A stretch of 64,000 nt of DNA from Allorhizocola rhizosphaerae (GCF_003426775.1 NZ_QJUG01000006.1:1-64000), one strand, 5' to 3'. Positions 14,682 to 23,877 are shown, counted from the first letter of the stretch. Program-made: numbers and translations. Notes: generated by a model from the letters alone, not told the origin.

Positions 14682-17411
14682 ATGCGTCTACTGAAGATCT
14701 CGCTCGCGGTCGGCGTCGCCGTGGCGGCGGCACTGACCGGCATCTCGCCCCCGTCCGCCCATGCCGCCGTGATCGGCGTCGGGGCGGGCAGCTACCGCAC
14801 CGACCGCCCGGCCGGGACCGTCGGACCGTCCAACGCGGACGGTGCACCGGTCACGCCCAAGGTCACCGCCGCGATGGCGGGCCGGCCGGTGCCGACCAAT
14901 GACTGGTGGTCCTCACTGGTCTGGCAGCGCTACGCGGGCAACCCGTACTCCGAGAACATGTACGCCCACCCGCTCACCTTCCACGCCTACGCCGACGGAC
15001 TGGGCGTGGGCTATCCGACGGCCGGTTCGATCACCCCCGACGGTCGCACCTATGAACACATCCACACCAACGATCTGCGCGTCGGCGTGACTGGTCTCAA
15101 CGCACCGCGCACCGAGGTTGACGGCTGGGGCGACTGGCACGTCAGTCCACGATGGACGGACGGCGCCCGCACGCTGCGCGCGACGATCGCGCACGGCAGT
15201 CCCTACGTCTACGCGACCGTCAGCGGGGGCACCGGCCGCGTCGACTTCCTTGGCAGTGCAACGGTTTTCGCCAACTCCGGCACGGTCGTCGGAGTCACCA
15301 TCAACGGGCACCACTATGGCCTGTTCTCCACGTCGCCGTGGAGCGTCTCGGGTGGTTTCGCCACGACCGCGGCCTCGGCCTACTCCGTCGCGATCCTGCC
15401 CGGCACCGGTGCGCTTGCGCTCTACAACGCCTACGCCCGCAATGTCATCACCGGCACGAGCGTGTCGTGGGCCTACGATCCGGCAGGCGGCACCGTCACC
15501 ACCAATTATTCAATAATCACAAGCCCTTCAGGGGGTACCCTGACGGCGCTCTACCGCCACCAGTGGTTGACCACCACGAGCCCGTTGACCGCACACACCT
15601 ATGTATCGCCCAGAGGGCAGATGCGGGTCCGCGAAGGATCCTCGTTCACCACCGTGAGCCGGTTCAACGGCGTGCTGCCCGCGCTACCCGTGGCCGCGGA
15701 CGCGGACAGGGTCCGGTTGCGTGCCGAGATCGATGCGGTGTTGGCCGAGCCGGACAGGTTCCAGGGCGCGACGGACACGTACTGGACCGGCAAAGCGTTG
15801 TGGCGCTTGGCTGCGCTCGTGCCCGTGGCCAATCAGATCGGGCACGCGGCGGCGCGCGATCAGCTGCTCGGACTGGTGAAGGGGCGGCTCGCGGAATGGC
15901 TGGCCAGCGGCGGGTCGGGACAGTTCATGCTCGACGAAACCTGGGACACGCTCATCGGGTACCCGGCATCATACGGTTCTGATAGCGAACTCAACGATCA
16001 CCACTTCCATTACGGGTACTTCGTGCTCGCGGCCTCGATTGTGGCGCAGCACGATCCGGCGTGGGCGAGCGCTGCGCAGTATGGTGGGATGGTCAAGCTG
16101 CTGGTGAAGGACCCGGCCAACTACGAGCGCGGCGACGCGCGATTCCCGTTCCTGCGCAACTTCGACCCGTATGCGGGACACTCGTGGGCTTCCGGGCACG
16201 CGGGTTTCGCGCACGGCAACAATCAAGAATCCTCAAGCGAGGCCATGATGTTCGCCACCGCAATGGTCCTTTTCGGACAGGCGACGGGTGACAGCGCACT
16301 GCGCAATGCCGGGATCTACCTCTACACGACCGAGCGTGATTCCATCGGGCAGTATTGGTTTGATGTCGACAACGCCGTGTTTCCGAGCTCCTACGGGCAC
16401 GACACGCTGGGCATCGCGTGGGGCGCGGGCGGGGCATATGCCACGTGGTGGACGGCCAATCCGGAGGAGATTCACGGCATCAACATGCTCCCGATCACGG
16501 GTGGCTCCCTCTACAGTGGACAGTGGAAAGCCGACATCACGGCGAACATCAACGAGATGCGCGCGTCCAACGGTGGCCAGGAAACCGAGTGGAGAGACAT
16601 CATTTGGGGTTACCTGGCCATGGCCGACCCGGCCGCGGCGCACTCCCTGTGGCTCGGGGCGAATCCGGCGCCAGAGTGGGGCGAGAGCAGAGCGCACACG
16701 TACCACTGGATTTCCGCCCTGCGCGGCTGGGGAACCCCGTCCACCACGATCACCGGCAACACGCCCACGTCGGCGGTTCTCGGCAACTCTACATATATAG
16801 CGTTCAACCCGGGATCGACGGCCATAACGGTAACGTTCAGCAATGGGCAGACGCTCGCCGTGCCGGCCCGAGCCATGGCCTGGCGCGGTCCGGCGGGTAG
16901 CGGGGTCGAATACCCGGGCGGCGGCACGACGACTCCGCCGTCTTCTCCACCGCCCACGTGCGCCAACCCGTTGTCCGGCAACACGTTCTCGCTCGGCGCA
17001 GCGGGCTCGGCGACGATACCGTCGGCGGGCGAGCAAAACTGGGACGGCACCCCGCATAATCCCGTCACCTTCAACACGTGCGGCGTGAACGGGGCCTATG
17101 TGGGCGGTGCGACCTCGTTCGACCTGTTCCTCGACGCGGGCACGGTGGTGGCCAACGGCACGCAGGTGCGCGTCTCGTACGACTTCACGGGCGACAACAC
17201 GTGGGATCGCGTCGACACATACCGCTACTTCGCGACCGACCCGGTTGTGGGCTGGGAGCACTACACCCAGTCGGCGGGCTTGCGTTCGTCGTCCGGCACA
17301 CTCGCCTCGTTCAGCAATGGCAAAGTGCGCGTTGAAGTCTGGAACGCCATCGGCAACGGCCCCACCACACTGGGCACCGCCAACCAGTCCTACGTCCGCC
17401 TTCCGTTCTGA
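14682..17411 (+). CDS. Secreted GH81 endo-1,3-beta-glucanase with C-terminal CBM56-like domain
   Basis: 909 residues from ATG 14682 behind AGGGAG. A Sec signal peptide covers residues 1-28 (cleavage after AHA). The central region is a GH81 catalytic domain: MLDETWDTLIGYPASYGSDS, ELNDHHFHYGYFVLAAS, HSWASGHAGFAHGNNQESSSEA with the expected acidic residues, then GAWG-like segments. A Pro/Thr/Ser linker (about 745-760) joins a C-terminal domain (CANPLSGNTFSLGAAGS..., SYVRLPF) that resembles CBM56, a 1,3-beta-glucan binder. It would cut laminarin or fungal wall glucan outside the cell. A LacI operator sits at its promoter and a strong terminator follows. Confidence 0.9.
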   Translation: MRLLKISLAVGVAVAAALTGISPPSAHAAVIGVGAGSYRTDRPAGTVGPSNADGAPVTPKVTAAMAGRPVPTNDWWSSLVWQRYAGNPYSENMYAHPLTFHAYADGLGVGYPTAGSITPDGRTYEHIHTNDLRVGVTGLNAPRTEVDGWGDWHVSPRWTDGARTLRATIAHGSPYVYATVSGGTGRVDFLGSATVFANSGTVVGVTINGHHYGLFSTSPWSVSGGFATTAASAYSVAILPGTGALALYNAYARNVITGTSVSWAYDPAGGTVTTNYSIITSPSGGTLTALYRHQWLTTTSPLTAHTYVSPRGQMRVREGSSFTTVSRFNGVLPALPVAADADRVRLRAEIDAVLAEPDRFQGATDTYWTGKALWRLAALVPVANQIGHAAARDQLLGLVKGRLAEWLASGGSGQFMLDETWDTLIGYPASYGSDSELNDHHFHYGYFVLAASIVAQHDPAWASAAQYGGMVKLLVKDPANYERGDARFPFLRNFDPYAGHSWASGHAGFAHGNNQESSSEAMMFATAMVLFGQATGDSALRNAGIYLYTTERDSIGQYWFDVDNAVFPSSYGHDTLGIAWGAGGAYATWWTANPEEIHGINMLPITGGSLYSGQWKADITANINEMRASNGGQETEWRDIIWGYLAMADPAAAHSLWLGANPAPEWGESRAHTYHWISALRGWGTPSTTITGNTPTSAVLGNSTYIAFNPGSTAITVTFSNGQTLAVPARAMAWRGPAGSGVEYPGGGTTTPPSSPPPTCANPLSGNTFSLGAAGSATIPSAGEQNWDGTPHNPVTFNTCGVNGAYVGGATSFDLFLDAGTVVANGTQVRVSYDFTGDNTWDRVDTYRYFATDPVVGWEHYTQSAGLRSSSGTLASFSNGKVRVEVWNAIGNGPTTLGTANQSYVRLPF

Positions 17412-17421
17412 ACGCACCGTT

Positions 17422-17468
17422 GATGGGATGCCTGCGTCGCCTACCGTGCGGCGCAGGCACTTCCCATC
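17422..17468 (+). terminator. Intrinsic terminator after GH81
   Basis: A long stem, gatgggatgcctgcgtcgc (17422-17440), pairs with gcggcgcaggcacttcccatc with few mismatches around a ctaccgt loop, and is followed by tttcaaaa. Confidence 0.8.
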
Positions 17469-17629
17469 TTTCAAAACGGGTAGTTCGATGAGTGTTGGCC
17501 TGCACCGAACGACAGCCGCCCGCCAACGGGCATCCTCAAGGTGATGGCCGAAGCCGCCCAGGACTGGCACGGCGAGCTGGTCTATCCCGTCGAGCGGCAC
17601 GAAATCCGATACGCTCGAACTCTAGGAAG

Positions 17630-17656
17630 TTATCCACAAGGGTCGTGTTATCCACA
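17630..17656. promoter_or_regulatory. Two perfect DnaA-box sequences
   Basis: ttatccaca occurs at 17630-17638 and 17648-17656 in the same orientation, 18 bp apart, matching the DnaA consensus TTATNCACA. They lie about 80 bp upstream of the Uma2 gene. Only two boxes are present, so this is not an origin. Nothing else is recognisable in the 17469-17732 intergenic stretch. Confidence 0.4.
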
Positions 17657-17732
17657 GGAGGCCACGGCAAGGCCACGGCTTTCTACGCCTCGGGGCTTTA
17701 GGCTCAAAGCACCTGAGGGAGGAAGAGGACCC

Positions 17733-18308
17733 ATGACACAGACAGCGGTGCGACCCATGCACGAAGCCTGGACACATGATCATTGGACCGAGGAAGAGCT
17801 GGCAAAGCTCCCGCAGGATCACGGCAATCGCTACGAGATCATCGACGGGAGACTCTACGTGACACCCCCTGCCGGCGAATTGCACAATGCCCCCGGGGCT
17901 CGCCTGATTGCGCTACTTCTCACGGCCGCGCCACCTGGATGGCGGGTTCTCTACGAGATCGGGCTCCGGATCGGGAAGCACCTGCTCATCCCCGATCTCG
18001 TCGTGCTGCCGCCCGGGACACCGACTGCGGACAAGGGCTACAACGACGTCAAGGTGGTCCAGCCTGCGCTTGTCATCGAGATCGCCAGCGCGTCCACCGA
18101 GACGATTGACAAGGGCACCAAGATGGTGGCCTATGCCACGGGTGGCATCCCGTCCTATTGGCGGATGACCAGGGAAGGAGTCCTTCATCTGCATCATCTG
18201 GTGACCGACGGGCAATATGGCCTGCTGGCCACCGTGCGGCCGGGTGAGGAATACAAGGCGATCGTCCCGTTCCCCGTGGTGCTTGAGCCGTCCAAGCTGG
18301 GTGCCTAG
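17733..18308 (+). CDS. Uma2-family (DUF820) restriction-endonuclease-fold protein
   Basis: 191 residues from ATG 17733 with an upstream purine-rich ribosome site (gagggaggaagagg). The PD-(D/E)XK-like core is visible: YEIIDGRLYVTPPAGELHN near residues 38-56, LLIPDLVVLPPGT (active-site Asp), LVIEIASAST (Glu) and a following Lys. Uma2 proteins are abundant in some actinobacteria and cyanobacteria and their role is unknown. The gene is convergent with LacI 2, overlapping it by 4 bp. Two DnaA boxes lie upstream. Confidence 0.8.
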   Translation: MTQTAVRPMHEAWTHDHWTEEELAKLPQDHGNRYEIIDGRLYVTPPAGELHNAPGARLIALLLTAAPPGWRVLYEIGLRIGKHLLIPDLVVLPPGTPTADKGYNDVKVVQPALVIEIASASTETIDKGTKMVAYATGGIPSYWRMTREGVLHLHHLVTDGQYGLLATVRPGEEYKAIVPFPVVLEPSKLGA

Positions 18309-19306
18309 GCAGAGGCGCGGATGACGAGTTCGGTGGGGAGCACAACGGAGTCGGGGATGGTTTCACTGATGGCCAGGCGGAGCAGTTGGCGGGCCATCTC
18401 GCGGCCGAGGCCGTCGATGGGCTGGCGCACGGTGGTGAGGCTGGGCTCGCTGTACTTGGCGAGGTCGATGTCGTCGAAGCCGACCACCGCCACGTCGTCG
18501 GGCACGTGGCGGCCGTGTTCCTTGAGCACCTTCATGGCGCCGTGGGCCATCAGGTCGGAGGCCGCGAAGACGGCGTCCAGCTGGGGGTCGTCCTGCAGCA
18601 GCTGGCGCATGGCCACCGCGCCCGAGTCGCGGGTGAAGTCGCCCACCGCGACGATCGAGCGGCGATCGCTGTCGCGCAGTTCCTCGCGATAGCCGTTGAG
18701 CCGGTCGATGCCGGCGACCATGTCCTGCGGGCCGGCGATGGTGGCGATCCGGGTGCGGCCGGTGTCGAGCAGATGGCGCACGGCCTGCCGGGCCCCGCCC
18801 ACGTTGTCGACATCCACATAAGGCACGCGCACCCGGCCGAGCGGCCGCCCCCCGCACACCACGGGCACACCCATGCGGGCCAGCGTGCCGGGCAGCGGGT
18901 CGGCCCCGTGCATCGACGCGATCAGCACCCCATCCACGTGCCGGGCCAGCGCGTAGCGCTCGATCCGGTCGTGCGAGGCGGCCGACCCGGCGAGCATGAG
19001 CACGAGCTGCTTGTCGGCGGCCTCCATCTCCTGCCCGACTCCGCGGATGATCCCTGGGAACAGCTGGTCGTCGGAGAACACCCGCGCCGTCCACTCCGGC
19101 AGCACCAGCGCGAACGAGTCGGTTCGCTGGGTGACCAGCGAGCGCGCCGCCTGGTTGGGCACATAGCCCAGCTCCTCGATCGCGCGCTGCACGGCGACCC
19201 GGATCGGCTCGGCGACGGTCGGCGACCCGTTGACCACCCGGGAGACCGTGGCTCGGGACACCCCCGCGTGCGCGGCGACCTGCTCAAGCGTCGGCCTGCC
19301 CACCAT
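18305..19306 (-). CDS. LacI-family transcriptional regulator 2 (beta-glucoside operon)
   Basis: 333 residues. The HTH at about 4-48 (TLEQVAAHAGVSRATVSRVVNGSPTVAEPIRVAVQRAIEELGY with VPNQAARSLV hinge) is followed by a sensor domain (VDVDNVGGARQAVRHLLDTGRTRIATIAGP, VFAASDLMAHGAMKVLKEHGRHVPDDVAVVGFDDIDLAKYSEPSLTTVRQP). It lies 18 bp after the GH1 gene on the same strand, so it is the last gene of the SBP-permease-permease-GH1 operon. This arrangement resembles cebEFG-bglC-cebR of Streptomyces, where the repressor releases its operators when cello-oligosaccharides bind; here 1,3-beta-gluco-oligosaccharides are a likely inducer. Confidence 0.9.
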   Translation of the reverse strand: MVGRPTLEQVAAHAGVSRATVSRVVNGSPTVAEPIRVAVQRAIEELGYVPNQAARSLVTQRTDSFALVLPEWTARVFSDDQLFPGIIRGVGQEMEAADKQLVLMLAGSAASHDRIERYALARHVDGVLIASMHGADPLPGTLARMGVPVVCGGRPLGRVRVPYVDVDNVGGARQAVRHLLDTGRTRIATIAGPQDMVAGIDRLNGYREELRDSDRRSIVAVGDFTRDSGAVAMRQLLQDDPQLDAVFAASDLMAHGAMKVLKEHGRHVPDDVAVVGFDDIDLAKYSEPSLTTVRQPIDGLGREMARQLLRLAISETIPDSVVLPTELVIRASA

Positions 19307-19324
19307 CGTGCCTCCCGTTGCCGG

Positions 19325-20680
19325 CTAGAGCCCGTTCCTGGCGATCACCTTCGAATACCACAGGGCGCTCTCCTTGGGCGTCCGCAGCTGCGTGTCGAAA
19401 TCGACGTGCACCATGCCGAACCGCTTGCGGTAACCCTCGGCCCACTCGAAGTTGTCCAGCAATGACCATACGAGATAGCCGCGCAGATCGACGCCCCGGG
19501 AGATGGCGTCATGGCACGCCCGCAGATGGCCCTCCAGGAACGCCACCCGATCGTGATCGGCGACCCCGCCGTCGACCCGCACGTCGTCAAACGCGGCGCC
19601 GTTCTCCGTGATGATCAGCGGCACGCCGGGGTAGTCCCGGTGCAGCCGCTCCAGCAGATCGGTCAACCCCCACGGTTCGATCGGCCAGCCCATCGCGGTG
19701 GTCTTTCCCATCGCCGGGCGGAAATCCACGCCGTCGCTTCCCGGATATACCGGATTTTCGGGGGTACCGGGCCGAGCCGTCACCAAACACGGGTGATAGT
19801 AGTTGATTCCGAGCAGGTCGATCGGCTGCGCGATGAGCTCCTGGTCGCCATCGCGCACGAGCCCACCCGGTGCCCGCCGCTCCAACATGTCCAGCGCATA
19901 CGGCTCATATCCACCCTTGAACACGGGCTCAAGGAACAACCGGTTGAGCATCGCGTCGACCCGGTCCGCGGCATCGTTTTCCAAAGCGTCCGAAGGATCG
20001 GCGGGCACGACCGGGGCCAGATTCAGCGTGAGGCTCACCGTCGTAGCACCGGCCGCGCGCAGGGCAGACGTCGCCAACCCGTGCGCCAGCAACAGATGGT
20101 GCGCGGCGGCCAGCGCCGAAGAAACGTCGGAACGCCCAGGCGCGTGCACCCCCACCGCATAGCCCAGAAACGCGGAGCACCACGGCTCGTTGAGCGTCGT
20201 CCACAGCCCGATTCGGTCGCCAAGTCGCTTATGGACAGTGATGGCGTAGTCGGCGAAGTGGTGTGCGACATCTCGGTTGGCCCACCCGCCGCGGTCCTCC
20301 AGGGTCTGCGGGAGATCCCAGTGGTACAACGTCAGCATGGGTTCGATCCCGGCGGCGAGCAACTCGTCGGTCAGCCGGTCGTAGAAGTCGAGCCCGCGCG
20401 GGTTGGCCGGGCCGGTCCCGTCCGGCTTGATCCGCGGCCAGGACACCGAGAAGCGGTAGGTCCCGATCCCCAGCTCCCGCATCAGTGCGACGTCCTCCGC
20501 GTAGCGGTGGTAGTGGTCGCATGCGACATCACCGGTGTGCCCGGCATACACGCGCTCCGGCATGCGGGAGAAGGTGTCCCATATGGACGGTCCGCGCCCG
20601 GCCTCGGTCGCCGCACCCTCGATCTGGTATGCGGCCGTGGCCGTGCCCCAGCGAAAACCCTCCGGGAACGCGAAAGTCAT
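19325..20680 (-). CDS. GH1 beta-glucosidase
   Basis: 451 residues from the ATG at 20680. A complete GH1 TIM barrel: N-terminal FPEGFRWGTATAAYQIEGA, acid/base Glu165 in TLNEP, nucleophile Glu359 in ITENGAA, and substrate-site segments YHWDLPQTL, NYYHP and SLLDNFEWAEGY. No signal peptide, so it acts in the cytoplasm on imported beta-glucosides. It overlaps the upstream permease stop codon (ATGA) and is followed by LacI 2. Upstream in-frame sequence belongs to the permease gene and is not coding for this protein. Confidence 0.95.
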   Translation of the reverse strand: MTFAFPEGFRWGTATAAYQIEGAATEAGRGPSIWDTFSRMPERVYAGHTGDVACDHYHRYAEDVALMRELGIGTYRFSVSWPRIKPDGTGPANPRGLDFYDRLTDELLAAGIEPMLTLYHWDLPQTLEDRGGWANRDVAHHFADYAITVHKRLGDRIGLWTTLNEPWCSAFLGYAVGVHAPGRSDVSSALAAAHHLLLAHGLATSALRAAGATTVSLTLNLAPVVPADPSDALENDAADRVDAMLNRLFLEPVFKGGYEPYALDMLERRAPGGLVRDGDQELIAQPIDLLGINYYHPCLVTARPGTPENPVYPGSDGVDFRPAMGKTTAMGWPIEPWGLTDLLERLHRDYPGVPLIITENGAAFDDVRVDGGVADHDRVAFLEGHLRACHDAISRGVDLRGYLVWSLLDNFEWAEGYRKRFGMVHVDFDTQLRTPKESALWYSKVIARNGL

Positions 20681-21483
20681 CCCTTTACCGCTCCTTGCAT
20701 GATGCCCCCGATGAGCTGCTTGCTCAGCGCACCGAAGACGACGATCAGTGGAAGTGTGGCCAGGACCGTGCCGGTGAGCGCGAGCGAGTAGTCCTGGACG
20801 TAGCCCGCCCGCAATTGCGACAGTCCGACCTGGACGGTCTGGTTCTCCGGCGAGGCCAGCACGACCAGCGGCCAGAGGTAGTCGTTCCAGGTGCCGAGGA
20901 ACGTGAGCATGCCGAGCACGGCCATCGCGGGCCTCGCCGCGGGCAGCACCACGTGCCAGAAGAGCCGATGGTTGGCGCACCCGTCCATCCGCCCGGCTTC
21001 GAGCAGCTCCGTCGGCAGCGCCTCCGAGAGGTACTGCGTCATGAAGAATACGCCGAAGGCGTTGACCAGAGCCGGGACTATCACGGCGGCCAGAGTGTCG
21101 TGCCACTCGAATCTGGTGATGAGAATGAACAGCGGGATGATGCCGAGCTGCGTCGGCACCATCATCGTGGCGATCACGCTCAGCAGCAGCGGTGTCCGCC
21201 CACGGAACCGCAGCTTCGCGAACGCGAACCCGGCCAGCGTCGAGAAAAGCACGACGCTGCACGTGTTGACCGACGCGACAAGTGCCGAGTTGGCCAGCGC
21301 CAGGTCGAACGGCACGGTTGCGAAGACCCGCCGCACGTTCTCCAGGAAATTGGGGCCTGGCAACAGTTTCACCTGAGCGAGCGCCGAATTGTCGTGGCTG
21401 GCAACGACAAACGAGAAGTAGAACGGGAACACGGCGAAGAACAGTGACCCGAGCAACGTCAGGTAGGTGAGCCTGCGGTTCAC
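20677..21483 (-). CDS. CUT1 sugar ABC transporter permease (MalG type)
   Basis: 268 residues from GTG 21483 (GTGA overlap with the upstream permease). Six hydrophobic segments and the EAA loop facing the ATPase are visible (TELLEAGRMDGCANHRLFWHVVLPAARPAM). It partners the MalF-type permease and the lipoprotein to import beta-gluco-oligosaccharides; that substrate is inferred from the GH1 and GH81 neighbours. No ATPase gene is nearby. Confidence 0.9.
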   Translation of the reverse strand: MNRRLTYLTLLGSLFFAVFPFYFSFVVASHDNSALAQVKLLPGPNFLENVRRVFATVPFDLALANSALVASVNTCSVVLFSTLAGFAFAKLRFRGRTPLLLSVIATMMVPTQLGIIPLFILITRFEWHDTLAAVIVPALVNAFGVFFMTQYLSEALPTELLEAGRMDGCANHRLFWHVVLPAARPAMAVLGMLTFLGTWNDYLWPLVVLASPENQTVQVGLSQLRAGYVQDYSLALTGTVLATLPLIVVFGALSKQLIGGIMQGAVKG

Positions 21484-22394
21484 TTGACCCCCCGGATCCG
21501 CTTGCTGAGCACGAAGTTGCCGATGGCGAACAGCACGATGACGCCGAACATCACCCACGCGGTCGCCGACGCGTAGCCGAAGTCGAACCCCTTGTTGAAG
21601 CCGTGCTCGTACAAATAGAGCGTGAGCGTCTGGAACTGGCGATCGGAGCCGCCCGTGATGCCGTTGGGCCCGCCCCCGCCGAACAACTGTGGCTCGGCGA
21701 AAATCTGGAGCCCATAGATGGTCGAGACGATGACGACGAAGATGATGGTCGGGCGGATGGCCGGAATCGTGATGGAGCGCAGCTGCTGCCCGCTGGTCGC
21801 GCCGTCCAATGTGGCCGACTCGTAGAGCTCCTTGGGCACGGCCTGCATTGCGGCCAGGAAAATCAGCGCGTTGTAGCCCGTCCAGCGCCAGATAATCATC
21901 ACCGAGATCGCGACGTGCGACGAGGCCGTGCCCTCCTGCCACGCGATGCGCCCCAGCCCGAGCGCCTCCAGCCCGGCGTTGATCAGACCGAAGTCGCGCC
22001 CGAAGAGCTGGCTGAATATCACCACGACCGCGACCACGCTGGTGAGGTTGGGCAGCAGCAGACCCAACCGCCACGCCGCCGCGCCCCGGATGAACGGCCG
22101 GTTCACCAGGTGCGCGAGGACGAGCGCGAGCACCAGCTGCGGCACGGTCGACAGGATCAGGATCGATACCGTGTTGCCCAGCGCGTTCCAGAAATACGGA
22201 TCCTTGAACAGTTCGGCGTAGTTCTGAAACCCGACATAACTGTGCTCATCGCGCAGCAGGCTCCAGTCGAACAGGCTCACATATGCCGTGTAGCCCAGCG
22301 GGAACAACCCGAACACGCCGAACAGCACAAAGAACGGGGCGATGTAGAGATACGGGGACACCCGAGTGTCCACTTTATACAGCCACGTGCGCAC
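21480..22394 (-). CDS. CUT1 sugar ABC transporter permease (MalF type)
   Basis: 304 residues if the GTG at 22394 is used, which has GGGGGGA six nt upstream; a TTG at 22409 would add five residues. Six membrane segments, the first being YLYIAPFFVLFGVFGLFPLGYTAYVSLF, and the EAA motif ELYESATLDGATSGQQLRSITIPAIRPT identify the MalF class. It directly follows the binding-protein gene and overlaps the second permease. Confidence 0.9.
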   Translation of the reverse strand: MRTWLYKVDTRVSPYLYIAPFFVLFGVFGLFPLGYTAYVSLFDWSLLRDEHSYVGFQNYAELFKDPYFWNALGNTVSILILSTVPQLVLALVLAHLVNRPFIRGAAAWRLGLLLPNLTSVVAVVVIFSQLFGRDFGLINAGLEALGLGRIAWQEGTASSHVAISVMIIWRWTGYNALIFLAAMQAVPKELYESATLDGATSGQQLRSITIPAIRPTIIFVVIVSTIYGLQIFAEPQLFGGGGPNGITGGSDRQFQTLTLYLYEHGFNKGFDFGYASATAWVMFGVIVLFAIGNFVLSKRIRGVK

Positions 22395-22410
22395 CGAGTG
22401 TCCCCCCAAC

Positions 22411-23664
22411 TCACGCTAGTTTCTTGGCGTCGGCGAGGACCTGAGCCCACGCCTCGTCCGGCTTCTGCTTGCCCTGCTCGATTCGGCCCAGCCCGGCCCC
22501 GATGGCGTTGAACACGTCGCCCTGCTTCGGGCCCTGGTGCTGCGGCTTCACCGCCTTGGCGGACTCACTGAAGATCTTGCCGATGGGTGCGTTGTTGAAG
22601 AACGCCTTGCTGAACCCGGTCAGGTCGGGGTCGGTGTAGAGCGAGGGCGTGGACGGGAAGTTGCCGGTGCTCTTGAAGACCTTCTTCTGCTGTTCGGGCG
22701 CGGTCAGCCACTTGATGAGCTCGAACGCCTCCTTGGCGTGCTTGCCCTGCTTGGGCAGGGCCAGGTGGGAGCCGCCCATGCTGCCCGCGCCGCCGGGAAC
22801 CGCTGCCACGTCCCATTTTCCGGCCGCGTCCTTGGCGTTGTTTTCGATGTAGGAGGTCATCCATGCGGGGCACACGATGGTGGCGAACGTGCCCTGGCCG
22901 AACGCCGCGGTCCATTCGGGGGTCCACGCGGTGAGCCTGTTGGACAGCCCGGCGCTGATGGCGTCCACGGTCAGGTCCCACGCCTGCTTCACGATCGGGT
23001 TGGTCTCGACGACAAGTTTGTCGGCGTCGTCGTACACGCCGGTGGGTGCCTGCTCGACGATGGCCCGGTACATGTTGCCGGACGCCTCCATGAAGTAGGA
23101 GTCGGGAAGCGCGGTCTTGTAGCGCTTGCCCGTGGCCACGTATTGCTCCCACGTGGGCCACAGCTTGGAGACCTCGTGGCGGTTGGTGGGCAGGCCCGCC
23201 TTGGCGAACAGGTCGGTGCGGTAGCACATGGCCATGCCGCCCACGTCGGTGCCGAGCCCGATGAGCGTCTTCTTGTCGGTGGACAGCGCCTGCTGCCACT
23301 TCCACGGCAGGTAGGTGCTTTCGAGATCCTTGGCGCCCAGGTCCAGCAGGTTGTGGAAGCGATTGGGCGTGGCCGTGAAGCTGGACAGGTAGCCGATCTC
23401 GACGGCCTCGATGTCGGCGGCCCCGCTGCCCGTGGCCAGGTGGCTGATCAGGTTGTTGTGGTGTGCCGCGTACTCGGAGATCCGCTCCTGGATCTCGATG
23501 TTCTTGTGGGTCTGCTTGTATTCCTCGTAGAGCGGCTTGAAGCCGAAGTCGCCGAAGCCGGCGATGGTGAGCGTGATCTTCTCGTCGCCTTTTGGTGTTT
23601 CGCCGCCGCCGCAGGCGGCGGTAATCATCACGGCTACCGCGGCGATGAGTATCGAGGTGCGCAT
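22411..23664 (-). CDS. Sugar-binding lipoprotein of CUT1 ABC transporter (beta-glucan oligosaccharides)
   Basis: 417 residues from the ATG at 23664, preceded by GGGAGG. A lipoprotein signal (MRTSILIAAVAVMITAACGGG) gives a lipid-anchored mature protein from Cys19. The family-1 solute-binding fold shows in ITLTIAGFGDFGFKPLYEEY, GGMAMCYRTDLFAKAGLP, LWPTWEQYVATG and SMGGSHLALPKQGKHAKEAFELIKWLTAPEQQ. It leads the operon with two permeases, GH1 and LacI 2. Two LacI-type operators flank its promoter, so import and hydrolysis are repressed together without inducer. Confidence 0.9.
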   Translation of the reverse strand: MRTSILIAAVAVMITAACGGGETPKGDEKITLTIAGFGDFGFKPLYEEYKQTHKNIEIQERISEYAAHHNNLISHLATGSGAADIEAVEIGYLSSFTATPNRFHNLLDLGAKDLESTYLPWKWQQALSTDKKTLIGLGTDVGGMAMCYRTDLFAKAGLPTNRHEVSKLWPTWEQYVATGKRYKTALPDSYFMEASGNMYRAIVEQAPTGVYDDADKLVVETNPIVKQAWDLTVDAISAGLSNRLTAWTPEWTAAFGQGTFATIVCPAWMTSYIENNAKDAAGKWDVAAVPGGAGSMGGSHLALPKQGKHAKEAFELIKWLTAPEQQKKVFKSTGNFPSTPSLYTDPDLTGFSKAFFNNAPIGKIFSESAKAVKPQHQGPKQGDVFNAIGAGLGRIEQGKQKPDEAWAQVLADAKKLA

Positions 23665-23698
23665 CTGCCGACCCTCCCTGGGTGTGTGCTGGATCTGA

Positions 23699-23710
23699 GA
23701 GAGCGCTCTC
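23699..23710. promoter_or_regulatory. LacI-type operator GAGAGCGCTCTC of the ABC-GH1 operon
   Basis: A perfect 12-bp palindrome inside tgagagagcgctctccgaga, 35 bp upstream of the binding-protein start and just downstream of the predicted -10. Same core as the GH81 operator. Confidence 0.75.
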
Positions 23711-23716
23711 CGAGAG

Positions 23717-23745
23717 AGAATGAAGCGGTATCCGCGAAGTGTCAA
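23717..23745 (-). promoter_or_regulatory. Promoter of the ABC-GH1 operon
   Basis: On the minus strand TTGACA (23745-23740), 17 bp, CATTCT (23722-23717). The operator at 23699-23710 would overlap the transcription start. Confidence 0.5.
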
Positions 23746-23773
23746 GACACCGTTACGGCAGTGTTACGCGATC

Positions 23774-23789
23774 GGGAGAACGCTCTCCC
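23774..23789. promoter_or_regulatory. Second LacI-type operator upstream of the ABC operon
   Basis: gggagaacgctctccc, an imperfect palindrome of the same family, lies about 75 bp upstream of the first operator; two sites suggest looping. The remaining sequence to 23877 shows nothing recognisable. Confidence 0.55.
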
Positions 23790-23877
23790 ATTAACCGAGC
23801 GGGCTGGCGGGCTCAGGTGCGCATCGGCATGAATCCGTCGGGCCACACCGACGCCTAGACCACCACCGTCGGCGCCA

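Noticed and set aside
17630-17656. Replication origin
   Set aside because: Only two DnaA boxes, no dnaA/dnaN/gyrB neighbours and no AT-rich unwinding region.
17541-17732. N-terminal extension of the Uma2 protein from 17541
   Set aside because: The 64 extra residues match nothing, cross two DnaA boxes, and ATG 17733 has a strong ribosome site.
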